64,000 nt of DNA from Rhizobium sp. Leaf262 (lineage in GTDB: Bacteria; Pseudomonadota; Alphaproteobacteria; Rhizobiales; Rhizobiaceae), in assembly GCF_001422245.1 (NCBI RefSeq), contig NZ_LMMM01000016.1:257945-321944 (forward strand), in the 5' to 3' direction. Numbering within the stretch: position 1 is the stretch's first letter; each line of letters starts with the position of its first letter. The notes beneath the pieces were generated by a model. It made no database searches, had not been told where the DNA came from, and saw only the letters and a list, made by a program, of their open reading frames with translations. The position numbers were made by a program, and so were the translations under genes. Below, piece by piece: positions 18,225 to 25,836 of the stretch.

Positions 18225-19149
18225 ATCGAATGCTGATTGGCACCGTCACGTCCCGGCGGGCATTTGGTGGCGGTTCTGCTACAGGCGATGCACGTTGAAT
18301 CCACCCGATGACCTGCTGGTCGAGCGTGGAGTCACCTGTTGAGCGAACCAGTTTTATCGAGGTCAGAGACCCGGATTCGCTGACCATGAAGCTGACGACA
18401 GCGCTTACACCTTTTCCCGACAGAGAACTGGGCTTCTTGCCCATGATCCGCGACCGTACACGCGCCTCCCACTTGGCAGGTGTCATGGTTGAGGAAAAGA
18501 AGCCCGAACTGTTGCGGGAAGCAGCGGTGCGGTTCGACTGCGTCGCCTCCACTTTTGCGGCTTCCTTGGCAGCGGATGGAGGTGGAGATGCCACCTGCTT
18601 GCGCTCGACCTTTTTCTTGTCGGGCACATCCTTCTTTTCCACCTTTTTCTCGGTGGGCGGAGGAGGAGGCCGCAAGACAGGCAGAGGTACTTCGACGTTT
18701 TCAAGCGCAGCCATCTGCTGTTCTTGAATGGGATCGATTTCTTCAACCGGCTCAGGCGTTTCCTCGGGCACCGGTTCGGCAACCTCTGGCAGAGGCTCGG
18801 GCTGCGGCTCTGGCGGTGTTTCTTCCGCCACAGGTTCAGGCGGAGGCGGCGGCGTTTCCGGCGGCGGAACCTCTTCTACTCTATCAGGCTGGACGCTCTC
18901 GACTTCCTGCACGTCCTCTACGTCATTGGCCTCCACCGTCTGTTCGGTCTCCACAGCCTCTGGAAGAGCGGCAAGCTCAATCATGATCGCGGCAGGCGGA
19001 CCGCCATCATTGTCCGGTTCCGGCTGCTCCTGCATGAGATAATAAGCGCCACCCGCGTGTACGGAAAGCATCAGTACACCTGCAACCGCCCAAAGGGCGA
19101 CTTCGCCCAGCCTGGACCATCCGGAACGAAGAAGGTCGCTTTCGCTCAT
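18223..19149 (-). CDS. tonB: TonB energy-transducing protein
   Basis: The 308-residue protein has the three TonB parts: an N-terminal membrane anchor (about 14-35), a long periplasmic Pro/Glu-rich spacer (about 50-170, many PEP/PPP runs followed by a Lys-rich patch), and a C-terminal TonB domain (about 215-308, W-E-A-R-V-R start and IQRASP). It couples the proton motive force, via ExbB-ExbD, to outer-membrane receptors for iron carriers and other ligands. It overlaps exbD by four bases. The operon is probably iron-responsive, but I see no clear RirA or Irr box. Confidence 0.92.
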   Translation of the reverse strand: MSESDLLRSGWSRLGEVALWAVAGVLMLSVHAGGAYYLMQEQPEPDNDGGPPAAIMIELAALPEAVETEQTVEANDVEDVQEVESVQPDRVEEVPPPETPPPPPEPVAEETPPEPQPEPLPEVAEPVPEETPEPVEEIDPIQEQQMAALENVEVPLPVLRPPPPPTEKKVEKKDVPDKKKVERKQVASPPPSAAKEAAKVEATQSNRTAASRNSSGFFSSTMTPAKWEARVRSRIMGKKPSSLSGKGVSAVVSFMVSESGSLTSIKLVRSTGDSTLDQQVIGWIQRASPVAEPPPNARRDVTVPISIR

Positions 19150-19628
19150 GGGGTCGCCCCCACCGGAGCCGGGGTAGAAGATGTGCCCTGCGCAGGCGGG
19201 CTCGCAGCAGCGGCACCTTCAAGACCGACAAGCGCAATCTTGAGATAACCGCCATCCCGTAGCGTGTTCATGACATCCATGAAGTGCCCGTAATCGACGG
19301 CCTTGTCCGCACGAAGAAAAATTCGGGTATCCTTGTTGCCGCCGGTGCGTGCATCGAGACTGGCGGCAAGCGCCTCTTTTGATACCGCGTCATTGCCGAG
19401 ATTCAGAGAGAGATCGTCCTTGACGGTCAGATAGAGCGGCTCGTCCGGACGCTCGGCCGGCTTTGCAGACGACGCGGGCAGATCGACATTCACATCCACG
19501 GTCGCCAAAGGTGCCGCCACCATGAAGATGATCAGCAAAACCAGCATGACGTCGATGAAAGGCGTCACGTTGATTTCGTGGTTTTCGGAGAGTTCGTCTC
19601 CACCACTTTCTCTAATGCCACCAGCCAT
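19146..19628 (-). CDS. exbD: TonB-system accessory protein ExbD
   Basis: The 160-residue protein has one N-terminal membrane helix (VTPFIDVMLVLLIIFMVAAP, residues 20-39) with the conserved Asp of the proton path, then a periplasmic domain. It starts two bases after the exbB stop and overlaps tonB. The C-terminus extends in an Ala/Pro-rich tail. TolR is the alternative in this family; the following TonB protein decides for ExbD. Confidence 0.93.
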   Translation of the reverse strand: MAGGIRESGGDELSENHEINVTPFIDVMLVLLIIFMVAAPLATVDVNVDLPASSAKPAERPDEPLYLTVKDDLSLNLGNDAVSKEALAASLDARTGGNKDTRIFLRADKAVDYGHFMDVMNTLRDGGYLKIALVGLEGAAAASPPAQGTSSTPAPVGATP

Positions 19629-19630
19629 GA

Positions 19631-20758
19631 TCAGCGTCCTACGAGCGAAACATTGGGCTTTGCGGTATTGCCCGGCGGGATGCGGCGAAAGTCGAGGTCA
19701 CGGCTGACGAGACGTTCGACACCGGCTGCGACATCGGCCAGCAAATGTCGGTAGCCGGTGATGGAACGCGCAAACACATTGTAGATGACGACGGCTGGAA
19801 TGGCCGCGACCAGACCAATCGCCGTAGCCAGAAGCGCTTCAGCGATACCGGGCGCGACGACGGCCAGATTTGTCGTCTGAGATTCCGAGATGCTGATGAA
19901 GGAGTTCATGATCCCCCAGACCGTGCCGAAGAGGCCGACAAAGGGTGAAACGGAGCCGATCGTCGCCAGAACACCAGTGCCGCGCGACATACGGCGACCG
20001 GCGTGGGTTTCGATACGCGACAGAACCGAAGAGACACGTTCCTTGATGCCGCCGCCATCGGTATGTTCCACCACTGCGTCGGACAATTGCATTTCATGCG
20101 TGGCCATGCGCAGCATGAGAGCCCCGGGACCACCCCTGTTTTCGATAGCGGTCGTGGCTTCCGAGAGCGTCTTCGCATTGCGAACGATCTTGAGCGCCGA
20201 CCTTGCCCGCAGACGCGCGCCTGTCAACTCGATGGATTTCGCAACCCAGACCGTCCATGTCATGAGCGAGGCAAAAGCCAAACCAATCATGACGCCCTTG
20301 ACCACCCAGTCGGCAGCCATGAACATGCCCCAGGGAGAAAGATTATGCGGGATGTCGGTGCGCTGTTCGGCGCTGACAGAAGGCTGAGCGGGCGTGTCCG
20401 CCAGGCTCGGCTGGACGGGCGTGGTATCGGTCGCCGATGGCGTCTGCTGCGGAGGAGAAGCCTCCGGTGCTGCTGAGGGAGCTGGGGCCGCCTGTTGCGG
20501 AGAAGACGTGTCCGGAACCGCAGGTGCTGGAGCCGTTGCTGCAGGTGCTTGCGGCTGGACCGGTGGTGCAGCCGTCGCTGGAGCAGGCGCTTGGGACGAA
20601 GGTGCTGCTCCTGCGGGAGGAGCTGCAGGTTCGGTCTGCGCAATCCCGGCACCAGCGTAGAGGCATGCCACAAGCGAAACTATGACTGCCCCGGATATGC
20701 GTCGTTTGCCTGATGTCACATTGCTGGGCAGAAGACTCAGTTTTTCAGGTGCAATCAT
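19631..20758 (-). CDS. exbB: TonB-system proton channel ExbB with long N-terminal extension
   Basis: The 375-residue ExbB is a MotA/TolQ/ExbB-family channel with three membrane helices in the C-terminal two thirds (about 150-175, 275-300, 320-345). The SVSPFVGLFGTVWGIMNSF and VAPGIAEALLATAIGLVAAI motifs are typical. Before this comes a signal-like helix and about 100 residues of Ala/Pro/Gln low complexity in the periplasm, as in the long ExbB type of many Gram-negatives. The ATG at 20758 is preferred; a GTG ten codons upstream has no better ribosome site. Confidence 0.92.
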   Translation of the reverse strand: MIAPEKLSLLPSNVTSGKRRISGAVIVSLVACLYAGAGIAQTEPAAPPAGAAPSSQAPAPATAAPPVQPQAPAATAPAPAVPDTSSPQQAAPAPSAAPEASPPQQTPSATDTTPVQPSLADTPAQPSVSAEQRTDIPHNLSPWGMFMAADWVVKGVMIGLAFASLMTWTVWVAKSIELTGARLRARSALKIVRNAKTLSEATTAIENRGGPGALMLRMATHEMQLSDAVVEHTDGGGIKERVSSVLSRIETHAGRRMSRGTGVLATIGSVSPFVGLFGTVWGIMNSFISISESQTTNLAVVAPGIAEALLATAIGLVAAIPAVVIYNVFARSITGYRHLLADVAAGVERLVSRDLDFRRIPPGNTAKPNVSLVGR

Positions 20759-20861
20759 GATTTTATTCCCGGATTTCGTAACGCGCACTGATGTTCACAG
20801 CCAGATCTGCATCTCAATCTTGCAAGGTGCAGCGCCTCTGTGAGGTCCGCTAACAAAGTTG

Positions 20862-20890
20862 AGTAAATTTGACAACTAATACATCGTCAA
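20862..20890 (-). promoter_or_regulatory. Possible promoter of exbB-exbD-tonB
   Basis: Minus-strand TTGACG (20885-20890) is followed after 17 bases by TTTACT (20862-20867). The match to the -10 consensus is poor. A short inverted repeat with CTTTT/AAAAG arms lies just upstream, near 20910-20932. Confidence 0.25.
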
Positions 20891-20949
20891 AACCTGTGAT
20901 GTAAACTCTTCTTTTCCGAAAAGAGTGCAAACAGCGCAGCTGGCCGTCC

Positions 20950-21675
20950 TCAGGAAGGCAGGAATTGCGCCATAAGTTCGTGGCGATCGCCGGGGTAGGT
21001 CACGGTGACATGGGTTATGTAGTTCGGCCCATTCCAGGTTCGCCGCTCGATAACCAGACAGGCTGTACCACTGGGTATCGCAAGGGCTTCAGCCACGCGC
21101 CGGTCGGCCGACACCGCACGGATGCGATGTTCGGCGGCGCTCCAGGGAACCATCTGAAGGAGCCAGTGCCCGGGGCCGACCTCTGAAAAATCCGCCTCCC
21201 GTGCACTCGGCACGGCAGCAACGTTGATAACACGGTCCTCAAGGCAAAACGGTGCATCGCCGGTAAAATGGCGACAGGTCAGCGCCAGTACCGGAGCGCC
21301 TGCCTTCACATCCAGAGTCTTGCGGTCTTCTGCCGTCGATTTGCGCAGTTCCCGACGGTCCAGCCGATATCCATATATCAGACCCAGGGCCTGAACCTCG
21401 CGCTGGATGTCGTGGATTTCCAACACGGCAGATTGCGCATGCGGCTGGGTGACGAAACTTCCAGAGCGGCGGCGGCGCTCGATCAGACCCTTTTTCACCA
21501 GCTCACTCAGCGCCTTGTTGACCGTCATGCGGGAGCATTCGTACTCAACGGTCAGTTCATGCTCGAAGGGAATTCGATGACCGGGCGGCCACGCGCCGGA
21601 CATGATCCGCCCCTCGATATCCGCAGTGATGCGTTCGTGTAGCGACCTTTCCTGAACCCTGGGGGTCTCGGTCAT
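20950..21675 (-). CDS. GntR/HutC-family transcriptional regulator
   Basis: This 241-residue regulator has a winged helix GntR domain (about 10-75, with ECSRMTVNKALSELVKKGLI as the recognition part) and a C-terminal UTRA ligand-binding domain (about 90-235). It resembles HutC, the repressor of histidine utilisation that senses urocanate, but no hut gene is in the window. Another HutC-subfamily target is therefore possible. The ATG at 21675 has AGGA ten bases upstream; an ATG at 21696 adds seven residues but lacks a ribosome site. It is divergent from a DUF1275 membrane protein. Confidence 0.85.
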   Translation of the reverse strand: MTETPRVQERSLHERITADIEGRIMSGAWPPGHRIPFEHELTVEYECSRMTVNKALSELVKKGLIERRRRSGSFVTQPHAQSAVLEIHDIQREVQALGLIYGYRLDRRELRKSTAEDRKTLDVKAGAPVLALTCRHFTGDAPFCLEDRVINVAAVPSAREADFSEVGPGHWLLQMVPWSAAEHRIRAVSADRRVAEALAIPSGTACLVIERRTWNGPNYITHVTVTYPGDRHELMAQFLPS

Positions 21676-21734
21676 AGGCTGTTCGTCCTGTTGCATTGCT
21701 GGCGTGATATCATCCCGTCACCGGAATCACCACA

Positions 21735-21749
21735 GGACTTGCGAAGTCC
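21735..21749. promoter_or_regulatory. Inverted repeat between the divergent HutC-type regulator and DUF1275 gene
   Basis: GGACTT-GCG-AAGTCC is a perfect 6-bp inverted repeat in the 148-base divergent region. It is placed where an autoregulatory operator would sit. It does not match the usual HutC-subfamily pattern (GT-N-TA-N-AC). Confidence 0.25.
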
Positions 21750-21823
21750 CCAAACGGCAGTTGAAATTCGCCGGTGCTCACGCCTAAACTTGTCCAGTTC
21801 GAGACAGATCAACGAGAAGCCCC

Positions 21824-22528
21824 ATGACCCGACAAAGACGCCGAAGATTGATCACGCTACGGCGAAAGGGCGCAGGTGTCGCGCTGGTGGCGGCAATTTC
21901 TTTCGTTGCCGGAATGACGGATGCCATCGGACTGTCCATGTCGGGCGACTTCGTATCTTTCATGACGGGAAATACGACGCGCGCCGCATTGTCGCTACGG
22001 GCTGGCGATCTTTCCCATGCAACCCGGCTTCTTCTGGCCATCCTTGTTTTCGTGAGCGGAAATGCGGGAGGGATCATCGTGGCCAACCTCTCCGAAAGAC
22101 GCGTTGTTGCCGTACTGTGTGCGGTCGGCCTCTTTCTGCTGCTTAGCGCTGTCCTGCAAGGACAGGGCGGAAAGACCGCGCCGTTCTATCTCGTGGTCTT
22201 TGCGATGGGCATGATCAATGCCGCCGTTGAAAACGTGGAGGGGCTGCCCATCGGGCTGACCTATGTCACGGGTGCTTTATCCCGCTTTGGCCGCGGCATC
22301 GGGCGATTTGTTCTGGGCGATCGAAATCTGGATTGGACGATACAGCTCGTGCCATGGATCGGCATGATCAGCGGCGCACTTTGTGGCGCGGTCCTCGCAA
22401 TCACCTGGCCCGAGATCGCATTGGCGACCGTCAGCCTGTCCGTTTTCCTAATCGCATTGGCCAGCACGATGATGCCGCGCTCCTTGCGGCATCGCTATAA
22501 TCGTAAAACGGGACCCAAACCTGTCTGA
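21824..22528 (+). CDS. DUF1275 (YoaK-type) membrane protein
   Basis: The 234-residue integral membrane protein has about six helices. The family mark is the first helix pair with SFVAGMTDAIGLSMSGDFVS (about 26-45) and MTGNTTRAA. The N-terminus is strongly basic (RQRRRRLITLRRK). The function of DUF1275 proteins is unknown. A ribosome site (GAGAAG) precedes the ATG. It is convergent with the next gene, two bases apart, and divergent from the HutC-type regulator, which may control it. Confidence 0.85.
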   Translation: MTRQRRRRLITLRRKGAGVALVAAISFVAGMTDAIGLSMSGDFVSFMTGNTTRAALSLRAGDLSHATRLLLAILVFVSGNAGGIIVANLSERRVVAVLCAVGLFLLLSAVLQGQGGKTAPFYLVVFAMGMINAAVENVEGLPIGLTYVTGALSRFGRGIGRFVLGDRNLDWTIQLVPWIGMISGALCGAVLAITWPEIALATVSLSVFLIALASTMMPRSLRHRYNRKTGPKPV

Positions 22529-22530
22529 GC

Positions 22531-23004
22531 CTATTTCTTGGATATTGTTACGAATGTCGTGCCGCGGACACGCACCGTCATTTCGCAAGGCTCGCTATCG
22601 GTTCTGTCACAATAGCGCGGGTGCATTTTGAGCACGAAAACCATGTTTCCAAAGCGCTGGACGAAATCATAGCTGTAGATCGTGGCGGTGGCGATCATCA
22701 GATAACCGCCTTCCTTGACCTGTACATAGAAATTATAGGGGCAGCCATCATCGTTGCAGGCCCGTGCCTTCTCGCCATCGCAGGTCAGCTCACCACGATT
22801 GGTGACGGCATCCACCAGCCCGTCATTGTTGATGTCGAGCCGCGTGAGAAAATTCGGGCCGAATTCGGCAACTTTGCACTCGGCGCGAAAATGATCCTTC
22901 TCGTAGATTTCAGGATCGCTCACAAGCTGTTGCTGGGCAAAAGCAACGACGGGCATTGCCAGGAAAGCCAAGGCTTGAAGCATTACGATGAGAAGGCGTT
23001 TCAC
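22531..23004 (-). CDS. Secreted cysteine-rich protein with an EF-hand-like loop, unrecognised
   Basis: The 157-residue protein starts with a Sec signal peptide (MKRLLIVMLQALAFLAMPVV, cleavage after AFA near residue 23). The mature part has six cysteines, enough for three disulfides, and a D-x-N-x-D-G-x-x-D loop (DINNDGLVDAV, about 57-67) that looks like a calcium-binding EF-hand or dockerin-type loop. No membrane helix follows, so it is periplasmic or secreted. I do not recognise the family. It is monocistronic, between two convergent or divergent membrane protein genes. Confidence 0.75.
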   Translation of the reverse strand: MKRLLIVMLQALAFLAMPVVAFAQQQLVSDPEIYEKDHFRAECKVAEFGPNFLTRLDINNDGLVDAVTNRGELTCDGEKARACNDDGCPYNFYVQVKEGGYLMIATATIYSYDFVQRFGNMVFVLKMHPRYCDRTDSEPCEMTVRVRGTTFVTISKK

Positions 23005-23142
23005 GGCATTTTCCTTTACGTCTGTTTCGGCTATGGATGCCAGGCATCGAGCATGTCATCTTTGATCCGGCACAGGATCGTAAAGACCGGCCCTTGCGTG
23101 ACACTGACCGCTTGCGAAACCACTCAAGGAAAGCGCCTGCCT

Positions 23143-23778
23143 ATGACCCTTCTGGCTTTTCTCGATTATGCGGGCGTCGCCGTCTTTGCCGCCACGGGTG
23201 CGCTGGCGGCCTCGCGCAAGCAACTCGATCTCATCGGCTTTCTGTTTTTTGCGGCCGTCACGGGAATAGGCGGCGGCACCCTTCGGGATCTGGTGCTGGG
23301 ACGCACGCCCGTCTTCTGGGTCGTCAATCCCACCTACATTTTGGTGTGCGTCGGCATAGCCGCGCTGGTCTATCTGACAGCCCACCTGATGGAATCGCGC
23401 TATCGGCTGCTGATCTGGCTGGATGCTATCGGGCTTTCCGCCTATTGCGTCATGGGCGCGGCCAAAGGGCTTGCCGCAAGCGGATCGCCCACTGTCGCCA
23501 TCGTGACCGGCACATTAACCGCAACCTTTGGAGGTGTGCTGCGTGATATTCTGGCGGGCGAACCCTCGGTCCTGCTGAGACCAGAGGTCTATGTCAGTTG
23601 CGCGCTTGCGGGTGCCTGTGTCTTTACGGCCGCCCATGCCATTGGACTTCCTCTGCTCATCGCCTCAGCAGCCGGGGTTCTCACGGCTTTTGCGATCAGA
23701 AGCGGTGCCTTGATCTTCGGCTGGACCTTCCCGCGTTATCGCGCTCGCCCCGGAAGGCCGCCGGAGGACGTCATGTAA
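23143..23778 (+). CDS. TRIC-family (UPF0126) cation channel protein
   Basis: The 211-residue protein has two repeats of the UPF0126 domain (about 5-80 and 90-165), each with three helices. The conserved GGGTLRDLVLG (about 44) and its second copy GGVLRDILAGEP (about 130) line the pore in the trimeric intracellular cation channel family, which conducts monovalent cations such as potassium. The ATG at 23143 is supported by AAGGAAAG upstream. The physiological role in bacteria is unsettled. Confidence 0.87.
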   Translation: MTLLAFLDYAGVAVFAATGALAASRKQLDLIGFLFFAAVTGIGGGTLRDLVLGRTPVFWVVNPTYILVCVGIAALVYLTAHLMESRYRLLIWLDAIGLSAYCVMGAAKGLAASGSPTVAIVTGTLTATFGGVLRDILAGEPSVLLRPEVYVSCALAGACVFTAAHAIGLPLLIASAAGVLTAFAIRSGALIFGWTFPRYRARPGRPPEDVM

Positions 23779-23829
23779 GCAGCCGTTCAAAAACCTGGCT
23801 GAGGCGGTCTGGGAAAACTCTGGTTGCGA

Positions 23830-24087
23830 TCAGTGCACGCTGATGGTGCGAAGCTCGTCCTCCGCTGCCTTGAAGAAGGTGCTGGAACGATTGTCGGTCA
23901 ACAGGATCGGCGTGCCATCCGCACCGAACAGGGCCCACAGATCAAGGCCGGGATCGATATTGGGTGCTTCCGGGAAACAACGGTTGACGTCTTCGGCACG
24001 AATTTTGCGGATATATCCGACTTCGCCTGCTCCGATATGAGCCAGCTGGGACTTGGTCAAACGCGCATGCGCTTCTTTCAAGAGCAT
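23830..24087 (-). CDS. DUF1150 family protein
   Basis: This 85-residue cytoplasmic protein matches the small DUF1150 family of alphaproteobacteria (core HIGAGEVGYIRKI near residues 17-29, ending in LWALFGADGTPILLTD). In rhizobia it commonly follows a small heat-shock gene, as here: it begins 57 bases after hsp20. It probably shares that transcript and its heat control. The molecular role is unknown. Confidence 0.85.
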   Translation of the reverse strand: MLLKEAHARLTKSQLAHIGAGEVGYIRKIRAEDVNRCFPEAPNIDPGLDLWALFGADGTPILLTDNRSSTFFKAAEDELRTISVH

Positions 24088-24144
24088 ATTTCAGCCTCCA
24101 CATTCTAAGACGCCGCGACGTGAGAATCGATGGCGTGCAGAATC

Positions 24145-24570
24145 CTACTGTGAGACGGAAATGTTAATTTTCTTCACCACGTTGGAGATTTCCGGTCGCG
24201 TCAGATCGATGGAGAGCAGCCCGTTGCGCAGGCGCGCATCATTGACCTGCATCCCGTCCGCCAGAACGAAAACCCGCTGGAATTGGCGCGCAGCAATGCC
24301 GCGATAGAGATAATCCCGCGCATCCTGTTCCTGCTGGCGTCCACGGATGACGAGCTGATTGTCTGCTGTCGTCACTTCCAGATCGTCTTCGGAAAATCCC
24401 GCCACCGCAATGGTGATTCGCAGGCGCTCGGGGCTGTTTCCCTCGGCGGCTAGGCGTTCGATATTATAGGGCGGATAACCATCATTCGCCTTTGCCATGC
24501 GCTCCAGCGTTTTTTCCATGGCATCGAAACCCAGCATCAGCGGGTGCGTGAAAGGTGTCATGCGACTCAT
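24145..24570 (-). CDS. Small heat-shock protein, Hsp20/IbpA family
   Basis: The 141-residue holdase chaperone has an N-terminal arm (MSRMTPFTHPLMLGFDAMEK) matching IbpA/class A rhizobial sHsps. The alpha-crystallin domain (about 35-125) contains PPYNIE, VAGFSEDDLEV and the GIAARQFQRVFVLADGMQV strand pair. The ATG at 24570 is decided by AAGGA nine bases upstream. The leader folds like a ROSE RNA thermometer, so translation should rise with temperature. A longer frame upstream of this ATG runs through that leader and is not coding. Confidence 0.95.
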   Translation of the reverse strand: MSRMTPFTHPLMLGFDAMEKTLERMAKANDGYPPYNIERLAAEGNSPERLRITIAVAGFSEDDLEVTTADNQLVIRGRQQEQDARDYLYRGIAARQFQRVFVLADGMQVNDARLRNGLLSIDLTRPEISNVVKKINISVSQ

Positions 24571-24656
24571 CTGTTTCAGTCCTTGTACCCAAGCGACGAT
24601 CCTGTGCCCCGGTTGCGGCGGCACTCCCTCATATGGGAACATGCTGTTTGCAACGC
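24571..24656 (-). promoter_or_regulatory. ROSE-type RNA thermometer in the hsp20 leader
   Basis: The hairpin next to the start (24579-24597) pairs GUC-G-CUUG with CAAG-GAC around a GGUA loop, burying the AAGGA ribosome site and leaving one bulged G in the anti-SD strand. This is the hallmark U-Y-G-C-U/AGGA arrangement of ROSE elements, which control sHsp genes in Bradyrhizobium and Agrobacterium. Upstream stems GUGCC/GGCAC (24604-24624), UCCC/GGGA (24625-24638) and UUGC/GCAA (about 24648-24656) complete the usual multi-hairpin leader. Confidence 0.85.
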
Positions 24657-24752
24657 AAGAACGCCACGCCGCGAAAAGGCTGAACTGCCGCGTGCTTGAC
24701 AAGGCTGCGAAACAGGCCTGAAAAGGCGTGTCATAGAAAGAACAGGACAATC

Positions 24753-25697
24753 ATGGCCGAGCGCAGAAAAATCATTATCGACACGGATCCGGGGCAGGAC
24801 GACGCAGCCGCCATCATGCTGGCATTGGCAAGCCCAGAGGAAATCGAAGTCCTCGGTCTTTGCGCCGTTGCAGGCAACGTACCGCTGAAGCTGACCAGCC
24901 GCAACATTCGCATCATGCTGGAACTGTGCAACCGCACGGAAATCCCTGTCTATGAAGGCTGCGAGCGCCCGCTGGTCCGCGCGCCGATTACTGCCGAGCA
25001 CGTTCACGGTAGCACCGGCCTCGATGGCCCCACCCTGCCGGAGCCGGTTCTCGAAGCGCAATCGCAGAACGCCATCGACTTCATCATCGAGACGATCCGC
25101 CGTGAGCCGGAAGGCACCATCACGCTCTGCACACTGGGTGCGCTCACCAACATCGCCACCGCCTTGCAGAAGGCGCCCGATATTGCGCCGCGCGTGAAGG
25201 AACTGGTGCTGATGGGTGGCGGCTTCTTCGAGGGCGGCAACATCACGCCCGCTGCCGAATTCAACATCTATGTCGATCCGCAGGCCGCAGACATCGTCTT
25301 CCGCTCCGGCATTCCGCTGGTCATGATGCCGCTGGATGTGACGCACAAGCTGCTGACCACCAAGGCCCGCGTTGCCGCCATCCGCGATATCGGCACCCGC
25401 CCGGCGATTGCCATGGCCGAAATGCTGGAATTCTTCGAGCGCTTCGACGTGGAGAAATACGGCTCCGACGGCGGCCCGCTGCATGACCCGACCGTGATTG
25501 CCTATCTCATCAAGCCGGAACTCTTCGATGGTCGCGATTGCAATGTCGAAATCGAGGTGAATTCCGAACTCACCATCGGCATGACCGTTGTCGATTGGTG
25601 GAAGGTCACTGGCCGCGAACCGAATGCCCGCGTCATGCGCGATGTGGATGCGGATGGTTTCTTCGCGCTGCTGACGGAGAGGTTTGCGCGGATTTGA
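24753..25697 (+). CDS. Inosine-uridine preferring nucleoside hydrolase family protein
   Basis: This 314-residue enzyme carries the calcium-binding signature IDTDPGQDDAAAIMLAL (about 8-24), the ACGTLGALTNIA-like segment (CTLGALTNIATAL, about 127) and MGGGFFEGGNITPAAEFN (about 154). It hydrolyses the N-glycosidic bond of ribonucleosides for salvage. The ATG at 24753 has AGGACA upstream; a longer frame would extend back into the hsp20 control region. Sub-specificity (IunH, RihA, RihB type) cannot be assigned. It is divergent from hsp20. Confidence 0.92.
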   Translation: MAERRKIIIDTDPGQDDAAAIMLALASPEEIEVLGLCAVAGNVPLKLTSRNIRIMLELCNRTEIPVYEGCERPLVRAPITAEHVHGSTGLDGPTLPEPVLEAQSQNAIDFIIETIRREPEGTITLCTLGALTNIATALQKAPDIAPRVKELVLMGGGFFEGGNITPAAEFNIYVDPQAADIVFRSGIPLVMMPLDVTHKLLTTKARVAAIRDIGTRPAIAMAEMLEFFERFDVEKYGSDGGPLHDPTVIAYLIKPELFDGRDCNVEIEVNSELTIGMTVVDWWKVTGREPNARVMRDVDADGFFALLTERFARI

Positions 25698-25702
25698 TTT
25701 TT

Positions 25703-25817
25703 CCGTCACCCCGGCCTTGAGCCGGGGTCCAGCGCGATCAAGTCCTTGATCGAGAAAGAGTCTTGTCGTCGCGCAGACGCGCGGCGGCTGGATCCCGCAT
25801 CAGGTGCGGGATGACGG
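25703..25817. repeat. Palindromic intergenic repeat of about 115 bp
   Basis: The outer arms CCGTCA/TGACGG enclose nested stem-loops: CCCCGGC/GCCGGGG (25709-25727), CGATCAAG/CTTGATCG (25735-25752) and ATCCCGCA/TGCGGGAT (25792-25812). The GGTCCAGC and GCTGGATCC segments also mirror each other. This is the form of the dispersed palindromic repeats common between genes in Rhizobium and Agrobacterium. It lies between two convergent genes and may end both transcripts. Confidence 0.75.
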
Positions 25818-25836
25818 AGGCAAAGTAACGCCACAC

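Noticed and set aside
20789-20949. Irr or RirA iron box in front of exbB-exbD-tonB
   Set aside because: Inverted repeats such as CTTTT-CCG-AAAAG occur, but none matches the iron-box patterns I know. Iron control remains plausible but is not shown.
24571-24750. N-terminal extension of Hsp20 by 60 residues
   Set aside because: The in-frame extension runs through the thermometer leader, has no family similarity, and the ATG at 24570 has a proper ribosome site.
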